Source: Saccharomonospora xinjiangensis XJ-54 (lineage in GTDB: Bacteria; Actinomycetota; Actinomycetes; Mycobacteriales; Pseudonocardiaceae). From it: DNA of 64,000 nucleotides. The stretch is taken from NCBI RefSeq assembly GCF_000258175.1, contig NZ_JH636049.1:396982-460981 (forward strand), read 5' to 3'. This document shows, piece by piece, positions 52,811 to 60,358 of this stretch; positions within the stretch are counted from its first letter, which is position 1; each line of letters starts with the position of its first letter. The notes beneath the pieces are model-generated. The model saw nothing but the letters and a program-made list of their open reading frames with translations. It had not been told where the DNA came from and ran no database searches. The translations under genes were made by a program, and so were the position numbers.

Positions 52811-54124
52811 ATGAGCACCACAGCCGACACCAAACGACCACAACGCGGGCTCGCGGGGCTGCAACGGTTCGGCCGCAGCCTCATGCTCCCGATCGCCGCG
52901 CTGCCCGCTGCGGGCCTGCTGCTGCGGCTGGGGCAGGACGACATGCTGGGCCGCTGGGACGCGACAGCCGACATCGCCAAGGTCCTCGCCGCGGCGGGCG
53001 GCGGGCTGTTCGACTGGCTGCCGTTGCTGTTCGCGGTTGGGATCGCTGTCGGCTTCGCCCGCAAGGGCGACGGCTCCACCGGCGTGGCCGCGGTGGTCGG
53101 GTTCATCGTGTTCAGCAAGGTCGTCCAGGTCTTCGCCCCCATCGAGGAGATTGAGGGCTTCGAGCCGACAGCGGGCTGGTATCTCGCCCCGATCAAGTGG
53201 CCGTACAGCGTGCTGTCCGGTGTTGTCGTCGGTCTGGTGACCGCGGTGGTGTGGCAGCGGTTCTACCGCGTGAAACTGCCGCCGTATCTCGCGTTCTTCG
53301 GTGGGCGGCGATTCGTGCCGATCGTCAACTCCGTCGCGCTGCTGCTGCTCGGCGTGGTGTTCGGGCTCGTGTTCCCTGTCATCGACGCTGGCATCCACAA
53401 CCTGGGTGAGCTGGCCACCAGCGACGCGGTGATCGGTGGCGGTGTCTACGGTGTGCTCAACCGGCTGTTGATCCCCATCGGCCTGCACCAGTTGCTCAAC
53501 GTGCCCGTCTGGTTCGTGTTCGACGGCGGCGACATCAACAACTTCTTCGCGGGCGACCCGGACGCGGGCGCGTTCATGACCGGGTTCTTCCCGATCTTCA
53601 TGTTCGCCCTGCCCGCCGCCGCGTTGGCGATCTGGCAAACCGCGCGCCCGAGCCAGAAGAAGGTCGTCGGCGGCATCATGATCACCGGCGCGCTCACCGC
53701 GTTCCTCACGGGCATCACGGAGCCCATCGAGTTCTCGTTCATGTACGTCGCGTGGCCGCTGTACCTGATTCACGCGCTGCTGACCGGCATCTCGCTGGCA
53801 CTGGTGAACGCACTCGACATCCACCTCGGGTTCACGTTCTCCGCCGGTGGCATCGACTTCCTCCTCAACGCGGGCGCCGACGCCGCCAGCAAGGCGTGGC
53901 TGCTGATCCCGATCGGCCTGGTCTACGCGGCGATCTACTACCTGCTCTTCCGCTGGGTGATCACCAAGTGGAACCTCCGCACACCGGGCCGTGAGGCGGA
54001 CGACGACGAGTCACCGGCGAACGGCGATAACGCCGATGGCACCGGCGGCGGTGCGGAAGCCGGGGACGCGACCCGCGATGTGCCGGGCTCGACGGAGCCG
54101 ACCGAGCAGACGAAGAAGGGATGA
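52811..54124 (+). CDS. nagE2: PTS EIIC permease, probable N-acetylglucosamine transporter
   Basis: The 437-residue EIIC has eight to ten membrane helices and the glucose-family signatures. These are LQRFGRSLMLPIAALPAAGL at the N-terminus, FFTGFFPIFMFALPAAALAI-like helices, and the substrate loop GITEPIEFSFMYVAWPLY. An acidic, Gly-rich cytoplasmic tail of about 45 residues follows the last helix. No EIIA or EIIB domain is fused; those are encoded divergently. The DasR-type operator in the promoter gap and the separate EIIB/EIIA favour N-acetylglucosamine over glucose. AGGGAGGAC 7 bases upstream fixes the start. It is followed 4 bases on by ptsH. Confidence 0.85.
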   Translation: MSTTADTKRPQRGLAGLQRFGRSLMLPIAALPAAGLLLRLGQDDMLGRWDATADIAKVLAAAGGGLFDWLPLLFAVGIAVGFARKGDGSTGVAAVVGFIVFSKVVQVFAPIEEIEGFEPTAGWYLAPIKWPYSVLSGVVVGLVTAVVWQRFYRVKLPPYLAFFGGRRFVPIVNSVALLLLGVVFGLVFPVIDAGIHNLGELATSDAVIGGGVYGVLNRLLIPIGLHQLLNVPVWFVFDGGDINNFFAGDPDAGAFMTGFFPIFMFALPAAALAIWQTARPSQKKVVGGIMITGALTAFLTGITEPIEFSFMYVAWPLYLIHALLTGISLALVNALDIHLGFTFSAGGIDFLLNAGADAASKAWLLIPIGLVYAAIYYLLFRWVITKWNLRTPGREADDDESPANGDNADGTGGGAEAGDATRDVPGSTEPTEQTKKG

Positions 54125-54128
54125 CGAG

Positions 54129-54395
54129 ATGGCCGAACGCACCGTCACGGTGGCGAGCAAGGTGGGCCTGCACGCACGACCGGCGGCACTGGTGGCGAGG
54201 ATCGCGGCGGCGCAGCCCGTGGTGGTCACCATCGCGAAGGCGGGAGGCGCGCCGGTGGCCGCGTCGAGCGTGCTCAACCTGATGACCCTCGGCGCCGCCC
54301 ACGGCGACTCCGTCGTGATCGCCGCCGAGGGCGACGGCGCCGAAGCCGCCGTGAACGCGGTCGCCGACCTCGTCGCCAAGGACCTCGACGGCTAG
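54129..54395 (+). CDS. ptsH: PTS phosphocarrier protein HPr
   Basis: The 88-residue HPr carries phosphate from enzyme I to EIIA. KVGLHARPAA contains the phosphorylated His15, and Ser46/Ser47 sit in the AASSVLNLMTLGA segment where other HPr proteins are regulated by HPr kinase. It follows the EIIC gene by four bases and ends at a strong terminator. Enzyme I is not in the window. The HPr-kinase-like gene at 826-1953 is distant and divergent, so I do not link the two. Confidence 0.93.
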   Translation: MAERTVTVASKVGLHARPAALVARIAAAQPVVVTIAKAGGAPVAASSVLNLMTLGAAHGDSVVIAAEGDGAEAAVNAVADLVAKDLDG

Positions 54396-54430
54396 GTTCC
54401 GTTTCGGCTGGTCCTGTTTCGCCACTTCCG

Positions 54431-54484
54431 GGCACACACACGCGGCCCGTCCCGTTCGCTCGGGGCGGGCCGCGTGTGTGTGCC
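54431..54484 (+). terminator. Long perfect hairpin after ptsH
   Basis: GGCACACACACGCGGCCCG (54431-54449) pairs with CGGGCCGCGTGTGTGTGCC (54466-54484) without a mismatch, and the inner TCCCG/CGGGG extends the stem to about 24 bp with one G-U pair and a TTCGCT loop. It lies 36 bases after the ptsH stop and is the strongest terminator-like structure in the window. Confidence 0.85.
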
Positions 54485-54508
54485 GCCCGATCGGGGTACT
54501 CGATCCGC

Positions 54509-54802
54509 ATGCAGGCACGAGCGCAGCATCATCGCCCTCGCACCCGCGAGGAGTACCAAAGGGGCCTGCCCGACTACCACGATCCGACCGCGGGTTTCGG
54601 CGGCGCCGCACCCGCGTACAGCGCGCTGACCCTGCGGATCGTCCTCGCCACTCTCGCCGTGCTCCTCTGCGCGGGAGGGGCTGTCCTCTTCGCCGTCTAC
54701 GGCGAGTGGTGGGGGACGGTCCTGCTCGGCGTCGTCGGACTCGGAAGTCTGGTCGATCTCGGGTGGGTCATCCACCGCAAACGACGGGGAGAGCCCGGAT
54801 GA
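54509..54802 (+). CDS. Small two-helix membrane protein (DUF6343-like)
   Basis: The 97-residue protein has a hydrophilic N-terminus (REEYQRGLPDYHDPTAGFG) and two membrane helices (LRIVLATLAVLLCAGGAVLFAVY and WWGTVLLGVVGLGSLVDLGWV), then a short basic tail. It resembles the small DUF6343 actinobacterial proteins; this is pattern-based. ATG 54509 has no clear ribosome binding site. It lies just past the ptsH terminator, so it must have its own promoter nearby. The stop overlaps the phosphoribosyltransferase start as ATGA. Confidence 0.6.
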   Translation: MQARAQHHRPRTREEYQRGLPDYHDPTAGFGGAAPAYSALTLRIVLATLAVLLCAGGAVLFAVYGEWWGTVLLGVVGLGSLVDLGWVIHRKRRGEPG

Positions 54803-55497
54803 GCAGGCGGGGACAGCGAGCAACGAGGACAGCCCTGCATCGCGACACCGGCCGCGTCTACGCCGACCGCGAGGCGGGAGGCCAGGCATTGGCCGAGGTG
54901 CTGCGGGAGTACGACTGGGTCGAACCCGTCGTGCTCGGTCTCGCCAGAGGCGGGGTCCCTGTCGCCGCGGAGGTGGCCGGGGAGCTCGGCGCGCCCCTCG
55001 GGGTCGCGGTGGCCCGCAAGATCGGCGCGCCGGGACGGCCGGAGTTCGGCATCGGCGCCGTCACCGCTCACGGCCCCGTTGTGGTGGACGAGCAGAGTGT
55101 GCGGATGCTCGGCATGACGCCCTCCGACCTCGACGAGGCCGCCGCGCGCGAGCGCGAGGAGGTCCGGCGCAGGCTCGACGTCTACCAGCGAGGCCGCGAC
55201 CCCGAGCGGCTGGAAGGGCGTGACGTGCTTGTCGTGGACGACGGGCTCGCCACGGGCGTCACGGCGAGGGCGTCGCTACGTGAGCTGCGGAGGGAGGGGC
55301 CGCGCAGGCTCGTGTTCGCCGCGCCCGTCTGCGCGCCGCAGGCCGCGTCCGCCCTGCACGCCGACGCCGACGAGGTGATCTGCGTGTCCGAGCCGCCGTT
55401 CTTCCAGGCGGTCGGCCAGTGGTACGGCAATTTCTCCCAGACCAGCGACGACGAGGTGGTCGCGCTCCTCGATCGATACGCGAAGGGGGCGCGATGA
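54799..55497 (+). CDS. Phosphoribosyltransferase-family protein
   Basis: The 232-residue protein has a type I phosphoribosyltransferase fold with the PRPP loop RDVLVVDDGLATGVTARASL (about 145-164) and VVLGLARGGVPVAAEVAGEL. It is not one of the standard purine or pyrimidine salvage enzymes. In Mycobacterium tuberculosis Rv0571c a similar domain is fused to an alpha/beta hydrolase; here the hydrolase is a separate gene starting four bases before this one ends. The pairing suggests the two work together. The substrate is unknown. Confidence 0.78.
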   Translation: MSRRGQRATRTALHRDTGRVYADREAGGQALAEVLREYDWVEPVVLGLARGGVPVAAEVAGELGAPLGVAVARKIGAPGRPEFGIGAVTAHGPVVVDEQSVRMLGMTPSDLDEAAAREREEVRRRLDVYQRGRDPERLEGRDVLVVDDGLATGVTARASLRELRREGPRRLVFAAPVCAPQAASALHADADEVICVSEPPFFQAVGQWYGNFSQTSDDEVVALLDRYAKGAR

Positions 55498-56138
55498 CCG
55501 TTCCGTTCGGGGTCGCGGCTGGCACGGCGGCATTGTCGGGGGATCTGACGGTGCCCTCCGACGCGCTCGGTGTGGTGGCGTTCGCCCACGGTTCCGGCAG
55601 TTCCCGGCACAGCCCCCGCAACGTCGCGGTGGCGCGCAGTCTCCAGGACCGCAGGCTCGCGACGTTGCTGTTCGATCTCCTCTCACGGGAGGAGGAACGG
55701 CGTGACGCGGCCACCGGCGAACTGCGGTTCGACATCGGCCTGCTCGCCGACCGGCTCGTCAACGCCGTGGACCAGCTCGGCGAGGACGCCACGACCCGCG
55801 CGCTGCCGATCGGGCTGTTCGGAGCCAGCACCGGAGCCGCGGCCGCACTGGTGGCCGCAGCGCGCAGACCGGAACTCGTGCGCGCGGTCGTCTCACGGGG
55901 CGGGCGTCCCGACCTCGCCGATGACGCGCTACCCGACGTCGAATGCCCCACCCTGCTCGTGGTCGGCGGCGCCGACACGCAGGTGCAGCGGCTGAACGAG
56001 CAGGCGGCAAGCCGGCTGTCGGCGCCGCACGAACTCCGGATCGTGCCGAACGCCACGCACCTCTTCGAGGAACCGGGAGCGCTGGAGGCGGTCGCCGATC
56101 TGGCGGGAGAGTGGTTCACCCGCCACCTGCCACGCTGA
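55494..56138 (+). CDS. Alpha/beta hydrolase (dienelactone-hydrolase-like)
   Basis: The 214-residue hydrolase shows the nucleophile elbow LPIGLFGASTGAAAAL with Ser, the acid residue in LVVGGADTQVQRLNE, and the His in VPNATHLFEEPG. It has no signal peptide, so it acts in the cytoplasm. It is translationally coupled (ATGA) to the phosphoribosyltransferase gene, mirroring the fused mycobacterial Rv0571c type. Known homologues include dienelactone-hydrolase-like and phosphoribosyl-linked hydrolases of unknown substrate. Confidence 0.8.
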   Translation: MTVPFGVAAGTAALSGDLTVPSDALGVVAFAHGSGSSRHSPRNVAVARSLQDRRLATLLFDLLSREEERRDAATGELRFDIGLLADRLVNAVDQLGEDATTRALPIGLFGASTGAAAALVAAARRPELVRAVVSRGGRPDLADDALPDVECPTLLVVGGADTQVQRLNEQAASRLSAPHELRIVPNATHLFEEPGALEAVADLAGEWFTRHLPR

Positions 56139-56142
56139 CCAC

Positions 56143-56351
56143 CGTGTCCGCACCTCCCGCACGCGTGCTTGCACCTCCCGCACGCATGTCCACACCGCAA
56201 AGCGCAAACACCCGTACACAGACTGCGGACACGACACCCCGCGTCTCGTGTCCGCACCTGCCGTACGGGTGTCCGCACTTCCTGCACGGGTGTCGGACCT
56301 CCCGCACACGTGTCCGCACCTGCCGTACGGGTGTCCGCACTTCCTGCACGT
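56143..56351. repeat. Second array of degenerate 21-bp repeats
   Basis: Seven or more units like GTGTCCGCACCTCCCGCACGC run on the plus strand from 56143 to 56351, interrupted near 56200-56235 by one inverted unit (ACTGCGGACAC). A 41-bp block is exactly repeated at 56248-56288 and 56310-56350. The array fills the 255-base gap between the hydrolase and serine-hydrolase genes and is the same family as the array at 25031-25301. Confidence 0.75.
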
Positions 56352-56393
56352 GGGTTTCGCGGGTCGCAGGCAGCGCCCCGTTAGAGTGGAGCC

Positions 56394-57206
56394 ATGGACA
56401 GCGTGCGGTTGATCGAGCAGTGGCCCGTTGACAATGCGGCGACGGCGGTGGTGCGGGCTGACGGCACCGTCCTCGGCGCCCACGGCGACACGGCACGGGT
56501 CTTCCCGCTCGCGTCGGTGACCAAGCTGTTCACCACCTACACCACCCTCATCGCCGTCGAGGAGGGCGCGGTGGACCTCGACCAGCCCGCAGGCCCCGAG
56601 GGCTCCACGGTGCGGCACCTGCTGGCCCACACCTCGGGTCTCGGGTTCAGCGAGCACAAGGTCCTCGCCCCGGCGGGTCAGCGCCGCCTGTACTCCAGCG
56701 CCGGGTTCGAGCAGCTGGCCGATGCGTTGACCGAACACACCGGCATCGCGTTCGACACCTACCAGAACGAGGCCGTGTTCCAGCCGCTGGGCATGCACGA
56801 CACCGCTCTGAAGGGCTCCCCCGGCTCCGGCGCGGAGTCCACCGTGGACGACCTCGTCCGGTTCGCCACCGAACTCCAGACCCCGAGCCTCGTCGATCCC
56901 TCCACATTGGAGGCCGCAACGCAGGTCGCGTTCCCCGGTCTCACGGGCGTGCTTCCCGGTTTCGGCCACCAGAAACCCAACGACTGGGGACTCGGCTTCG
57001 AGTTGCGCGACCACAAGGACCCTCACTGGACGGGCAAGAACAGCTCACCGAGGACGTTCGGCCACTTCGGGCAGTCCGGCACGTTCCTGTGGGTTGACCC
57101 CGACGCGGGGGTGGCGTGTGTGACGCTCACCGACCGCGCGTTCGGTCCCTGGGCCGCGCGGGTGTGGCCGGAGTTCACCGACGCCGTGCTCGCCGAGCTG
57201 GCCTGA
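56394..57206 (+). CDS. Beta-lactamase-fold serine hydrolase
   Basis: The 270-residue protein has the class C/DD-peptidase fold: SxxK in FPLASVTKLFTTYT with the nucleophile Ser, YSSAGFEQLADAL in place of the YxN motif, and HFGQSGTFLWVDPD in place of KTG. No signal peptide is visible, so it is probably a cytoplasmic esterase or peptidase rather than a resistance enzyme. The start at ATG 56394 follows TGGAGCC. It converges on the dehydrogenase gene with 15 bases between stops. Confidence 0.8.
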   Translation: MDSVRLIEQWPVDNAATAVVRADGTVLGAHGDTARVFPLASVTKLFTTYTTLIAVEEGAVDLDQPAGPEGSTVRHLLAHTSGLGFSEHKVLAPAGQRRLYSSAGFEQLADALTEHTGIAFDTYQNEAVFQPLGMHDTALKGSPGSGAESTVDDLVRFATELQTPSLVDPSTLEAATQVAFPGLTGVLPGFGHQKPNDWGLGFELRDHKDPHWTGKNSSPRTFGHFGQSGTFLWVDPDAGVACVTLTDRAFGPWAARVWPEFTDAVLAELA

Positions 57207-57221
57207 CTCGCCGGTGCGGGA

Positions 57222-58166
57222 TCAGCTCTCCAGCACCCGCACCGGTTCGCCCCGTGAGAAGGCGGCGATGTCGGCGACGGCGTCGCGGTAGAAGACCTCG
57301 TAGGTGTCGCGCGTCACGAATCCGATGTGCGGGGTGAGCACGGCGTTGGGCAGCGACCGCAGTGGATGGTCGGACGGCAGCGGTTCCACGTCGTAGACGT
57401 CGAGGGCAGCGGCCCCGATCACACCGTGCCGCAGCGCGTGGACGAGTGCGCCGGTGTCCACGATCGGCGCGCGGGAGGTGTTGACCAGCAACGCCGTGGG
57501 TTTCATCGCCGCGAGTTCGGCCGCCCCCAGGAGCCCGCGCGTGCGCTTGCTCAGCACGAGATGCACCGTCAGCACATCGGCACTCGCCAGCAGCTCCTCT
57601 TTGGACACGGCCGTGACGTCGTGTTCGGCGGCCCGCTCCTGTGTGAGGTTGTGGCTCCACGCGATCGTGCGCATGCCGAAGGCCTGCCCCACCCTGGCGA
57701 CCTGTGCGCCGAGCCTGCCCAACCCGAGCACGCCGAGGGTCCTGCCTCGCAGGGACGTCCCCAGCGTGGTCTGCCAGCCCCCTTCCCGCATCGCACGCAG
57801 TTCGGTGTGCAGGTTGCGGCTGGCCGCGAGGATCAACGCCCAGGTCAGCTCCACCGTGGGGTGCGCGACGTACCCGGTGCCACACACGACAACGCCGTGC
57901 CTGCGCGCCGCCTCGACGTCGATGGAGGCGTTGCGCTGTCCTGTGGTCACCAACAGCCGGAGATCGGCAAGCCGGGACAGCAACTGCTCGCCGAACGGGG
58001 TGCGCTCCCGCATGGCCACCACGACGTCGAAACCTGCCAGCCGCCGCACCAGCTCGTCCTGGTCGGCGATGTGTTCGGTGAACACGTGGACGTCGGCGTC
58101 GAGACAGTCCCAGTCGGCGAGGCCGAGTGCGACGTTCTGGTAGTCGTCGAGGATCGCGATCCGCAT
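57222..58166 (-). CDS. D-2-hydroxyacid dehydrogenase
   Basis: The 314-residue NAD-dependent enzyme shows the D-isomer-specific signatures: LGVLGLGRLGAQVARVGQAF (dinucleotide fold), LLVNTSRAPIVDTGALVHAL (substrate Arg), LDVYDVEPLPSDHPL (catalytic Glu) and VLTPHIGFVT (catalytic His). The N-terminal RIAILDDYQNVAL is typical of phosphoglycerate-dehydrogenase-like members that are not SerA. No ACT domain is present. The substrate is unknown. Confidence 0.85.
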   Translation of the reverse strand: MRIAILDDYQNVALGLADWDCLDADVHVFTEHIADQDELVRRLAGFDVVVAMRERTPFGEQLLSRLADLRLLVTTGQRNASIDVEAARRHGVVVCGTGYVAHPTVELTWALILAASRNLHTELRAMREGGWQTTLGTSLRGRTLGVLGLGRLGAQVARVGQAFGMRTIAWSHNLTQERAAEHDVTAVSKEELLASADVLTVHLVLSKRTRGLLGAAELAAMKPTALLVNTSRAPIVDTGALVHALRHGVIGAAALDVYDVEPLPSDHPLRSLPNAVLTPHIGFVTRDTYEVFYRDAVADIAAFSRGEPVRVLES

Positions 58167-58197
58167 GGCACCACGCTAGCGTGCGGCGCCGGAGGTC

Positions 58198-59394
58198 TCA
58201 CGGGCGCACGTCCACCCACACCAGATGATGGTCGGACGCGGAGTTCAGCCGGTCGAGAGCCGTTCCCGGCACCGGCCAGAAGATCCCGTCGCGCACGACC
58301 CGCATCCCCCGCGAGGGCAGCACGTAATCGACCCTGAGGTTGCCCGGCTGCTCGTCACCGAAGTCGGCGGTGTCGTGCCACGGGTCACCGCGGTGGCTGT
58401 CGTTGGCGCCGCCCTGAAGCAGCGCCGCCGCCGCGCCGCCCGCGCTCGCCGGCCGGGTGTCACGCACCCTCGGCGCGTCCAACAATTGGTGCGCGGCGCC
58501 GTCGGTGCTGTCGCCGTCGAGGGGATCGGCGTTGTAGTCGCCCGCGATCACAAACCGCTCACCGGCCGCGAGTCCGCCCCTGCGGCCGGTGTCGTCGTAG
58601 ACGTATCCACCCCGTCCCGGCGTGACGTAGTCGGCCCAGAACCGGATCTCGTCGTGGTTCCGCCTGCCGTTGCGGTCCTCCGGCCCGTCGAAGGTGGGCG
58701 GGGTGGGGTGCGCGGCGAGCACGTGGACGGTCCTGCCGCCCACCTCGACCGGAACGTCCCAATGGGACTTCGACGACAGCCGCAGCGTGTCCAGTGCCTT
58801 TTCCGAGTACCAGTCTCCCTGCTCCGGCGTGGCCGTGTCGTCCGGCAGCAACGCGTCCGGCATGTCCTTCCACAGGAAGGTGCGGAATGTCCGCACGCGC
58901 TCGGTGTCGATGGGATGGCGAGACAGCAGCAGCATCCCGTACTGGCCGGGGAACATTCCGAAGCCGTGGGCGTCGCCGGGGCCGCCGACCCTGCCGTCGC
59001 GGTCGAGGTCGTGCCCCGTCTGCACGCCCGTGTTGACCGGTGCGACGTAGGCGTACGGGTAGTGGATGGGCCTCGCGCCGTTCTGCGGCACCTGGAGGTA
59101 GTTGCGCCGGAAGGCGTCGGCCGCCGCCCCGCCCTCGACGTAGTCGAATTCGTTGACCAGCAGCACGTCCGGCCTGCTGCGCTGGATCACCTCGGCGACC
59201 GCCCTCGCCTGCTTGTCGTCCCCTGTGGACAGATCGGCGAGCAACTCCGACTCGGAGGAACGGTTCAGCGAGGCGTTGAACGTGGCGAACCGCACCGGCT
59301 CCCTGTGCGGTGAACCCTGTGGGCCCGCCGCCGCCACTCCCGCGGTCGCCGACAACACCAGCGTGGCCACGAGCGCCACGGTTTTCCCTCGCAT
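58198..59394 (-). CDS. Secreted endonuclease/exonuclease/phosphatase-family protein
   Basis: The 398-residue protein starts with a cleavable signal peptide (GKTVALVATLVLSATAGVAAA) and has the EEP fold: VRFATFNASLNRSS (metal Asn), DVLLVNEFDYVEG (Glu), VIAGDYNADPLDGDSTDGA (Asp/Asn), and SASDHHLVWVDVRP (Asp-His) at the C-terminus. It is probably exported and may cleave nucleic acid or phosphodiesters outside the cell, scavenging phosphate. No Pho box is evident. It is 31 bases from the dehydrogenase gene and may be co-transcribed. Confidence 0.85.
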   Translation of the reverse strand: MRGKTVALVATLVLSATAGVAAAGPQGSPHREPVRFATFNASLNRSSESELLADLSTGDDKQARAVAEVIQRSRPDVLLVNEFDYVEGGAAADAFRRNYLQVPQNGARPIHYPYAYVAPVNTGVQTGHDLDRDGRVGGPGDAHGFGMFPGQYGMLLLSRHPIDTERVRTFRTFLWKDMPDALLPDDTATPEQGDWYSEKALDTLRLSSKSHWDVPVEVGGRTVHVLAAHPTPPTFDGPEDRNGRRNHDEIRFWADYVTPGRGGYVYDDTGRRGGLAAGERFVIAGDYNADPLDGDSTDGAAHQLLDAPRVRDTRPASAGGAAAALLQGGANDSHRGDPWHDTADFGDEQPGNLRVDYVLPSRGMRVVRDGIFWPVPGTALDRLNSASDHHLVWVDVRP

Positions 59395-59476
59395 CAGACC
59401 TCCACTGCCACTCGACCCGCGACACCCTAACCGGCGAAGGTGAACGCCGGAGGTCTCGCGGGTTGATCGTGGCGGA

Positions 59477-60358
59477 TCAGTCGAGCGGCAACGGGAGGAT
59501 GCCGTGGGTGGCCTCGCGGAGAGCGTCCCGCATCACCGCGCGCGGCGCCGCTCGCCCTGTGAACTGCTCAACCTGCCCGAATGCCTGATGCAGCAGCATG
59601 TCCAGCCCCGTGGCCACCCTGCCGCCCCGCGCCGCGACGGCCTCGGCCAGGGGCGTCGGCCACGGGTGGTAGATCACGTCGAGCACGCACGGCACCGCAG
59701 CCAGCGCGGGCACGTGCGGTGCCACCGCATCGGGCGGCACCGTGCTCACGAGTACTCGCGCCGACGCGGCGAGCGCGCCGAAGTCCGCCTCCGCCCACCG
59801 GTGCACGACCACGCCGAGCCCTGCCCCGCGGGCCGTCTCGGCCGTGGCCTTCGCCCTTGCCGGGTCGCGCACCACGATGTGAACGTCCGTGAGACCGAGT
59901 TCCCCGAGAGCCGCCACGGCGGCCGCCGCCGTACCCCCCGCACCGAGGACCATCCCGGTGGCAGGCGACCCCGGCCGGAACCCGCCCGCGGCGCGCAGCG
60001 CGCCCGTGACACCGTCCACATCGGTGCAATCGGCGCGCCACCCTCCCGAAGGCAGCCGGACCAGCGTGTTGGCCGCCCCCACAGCCAGCGCGCGCGGGGT
60101 CGCCTCGTCGGCGACGGCCAACGCGGCCCGCTTGCCGGGCATGGTCACCGACAGCCCCACCCACTCCTCGCCGAGCGAGTGGACGAAACCGGGCAGCGCC
60201 TCGGCATCGACCTCATGGGTGTCGTAGTGCCAGCCGGTGAGCCCCAGCGCGGCGTAGGCGGCGTTGTGCAGGACGGGCGACAGCGAATGCCGCACGGGCG
60301 AACCCAGCACGCCCGCCCTGCGAAACGCCACTGTGGACACACCGGGCTCAGTAGACAC
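59477..60358 (-). CDS. aroE: Shikimate dehydrogenase
   Basis: The 293-residue NADP-dependent enzyme reduces 3-dehydroshikimate. GSPVRHSLSPVLHNAAYAAL (substrate loop), LSVTMPGKRAAL with the catalytic Lys, NTLVRLPSGGWRADCTDVDG and the dinucleotide loop VLGAGGTAAAAVAALGELG are intact. Its start overlaps mltG by 11 bases. It is separated from aroC by about 9 kb of accessory genes. Confidence 0.95.
   Translation of the reverse strand: MSTEPGVSTVAFRRAGVLGSPVRHSLSPVLHNAAYAALGLTGWHYDTHEVDAEALPGFVHSLGEEWVGLSVTMPGKRAALAVADEATPRALAVGAANTLVRLPSGGWRADCTDVDGVTGALRAAGGFRPGSPATGMVLGAGGTAAAAVAALGELGLTDVHIVVRDPARAKATAETARGAGLGVVVHRWAEADFGALAASARVLVSTVPPDAVAPHVPALAAVPCVLDVIYHPWPTPLAEAVAARGGRVATGLDMLLHQAFGQVEQFTGRAAPRAVMRDALREATHGILPLPLD

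Noticed and set aside
54431..54484. Riboswitch or regulatory RNA after ptsH
   Set aside because: A single perfect long hairpin right after a stop codon is explained by a terminator.
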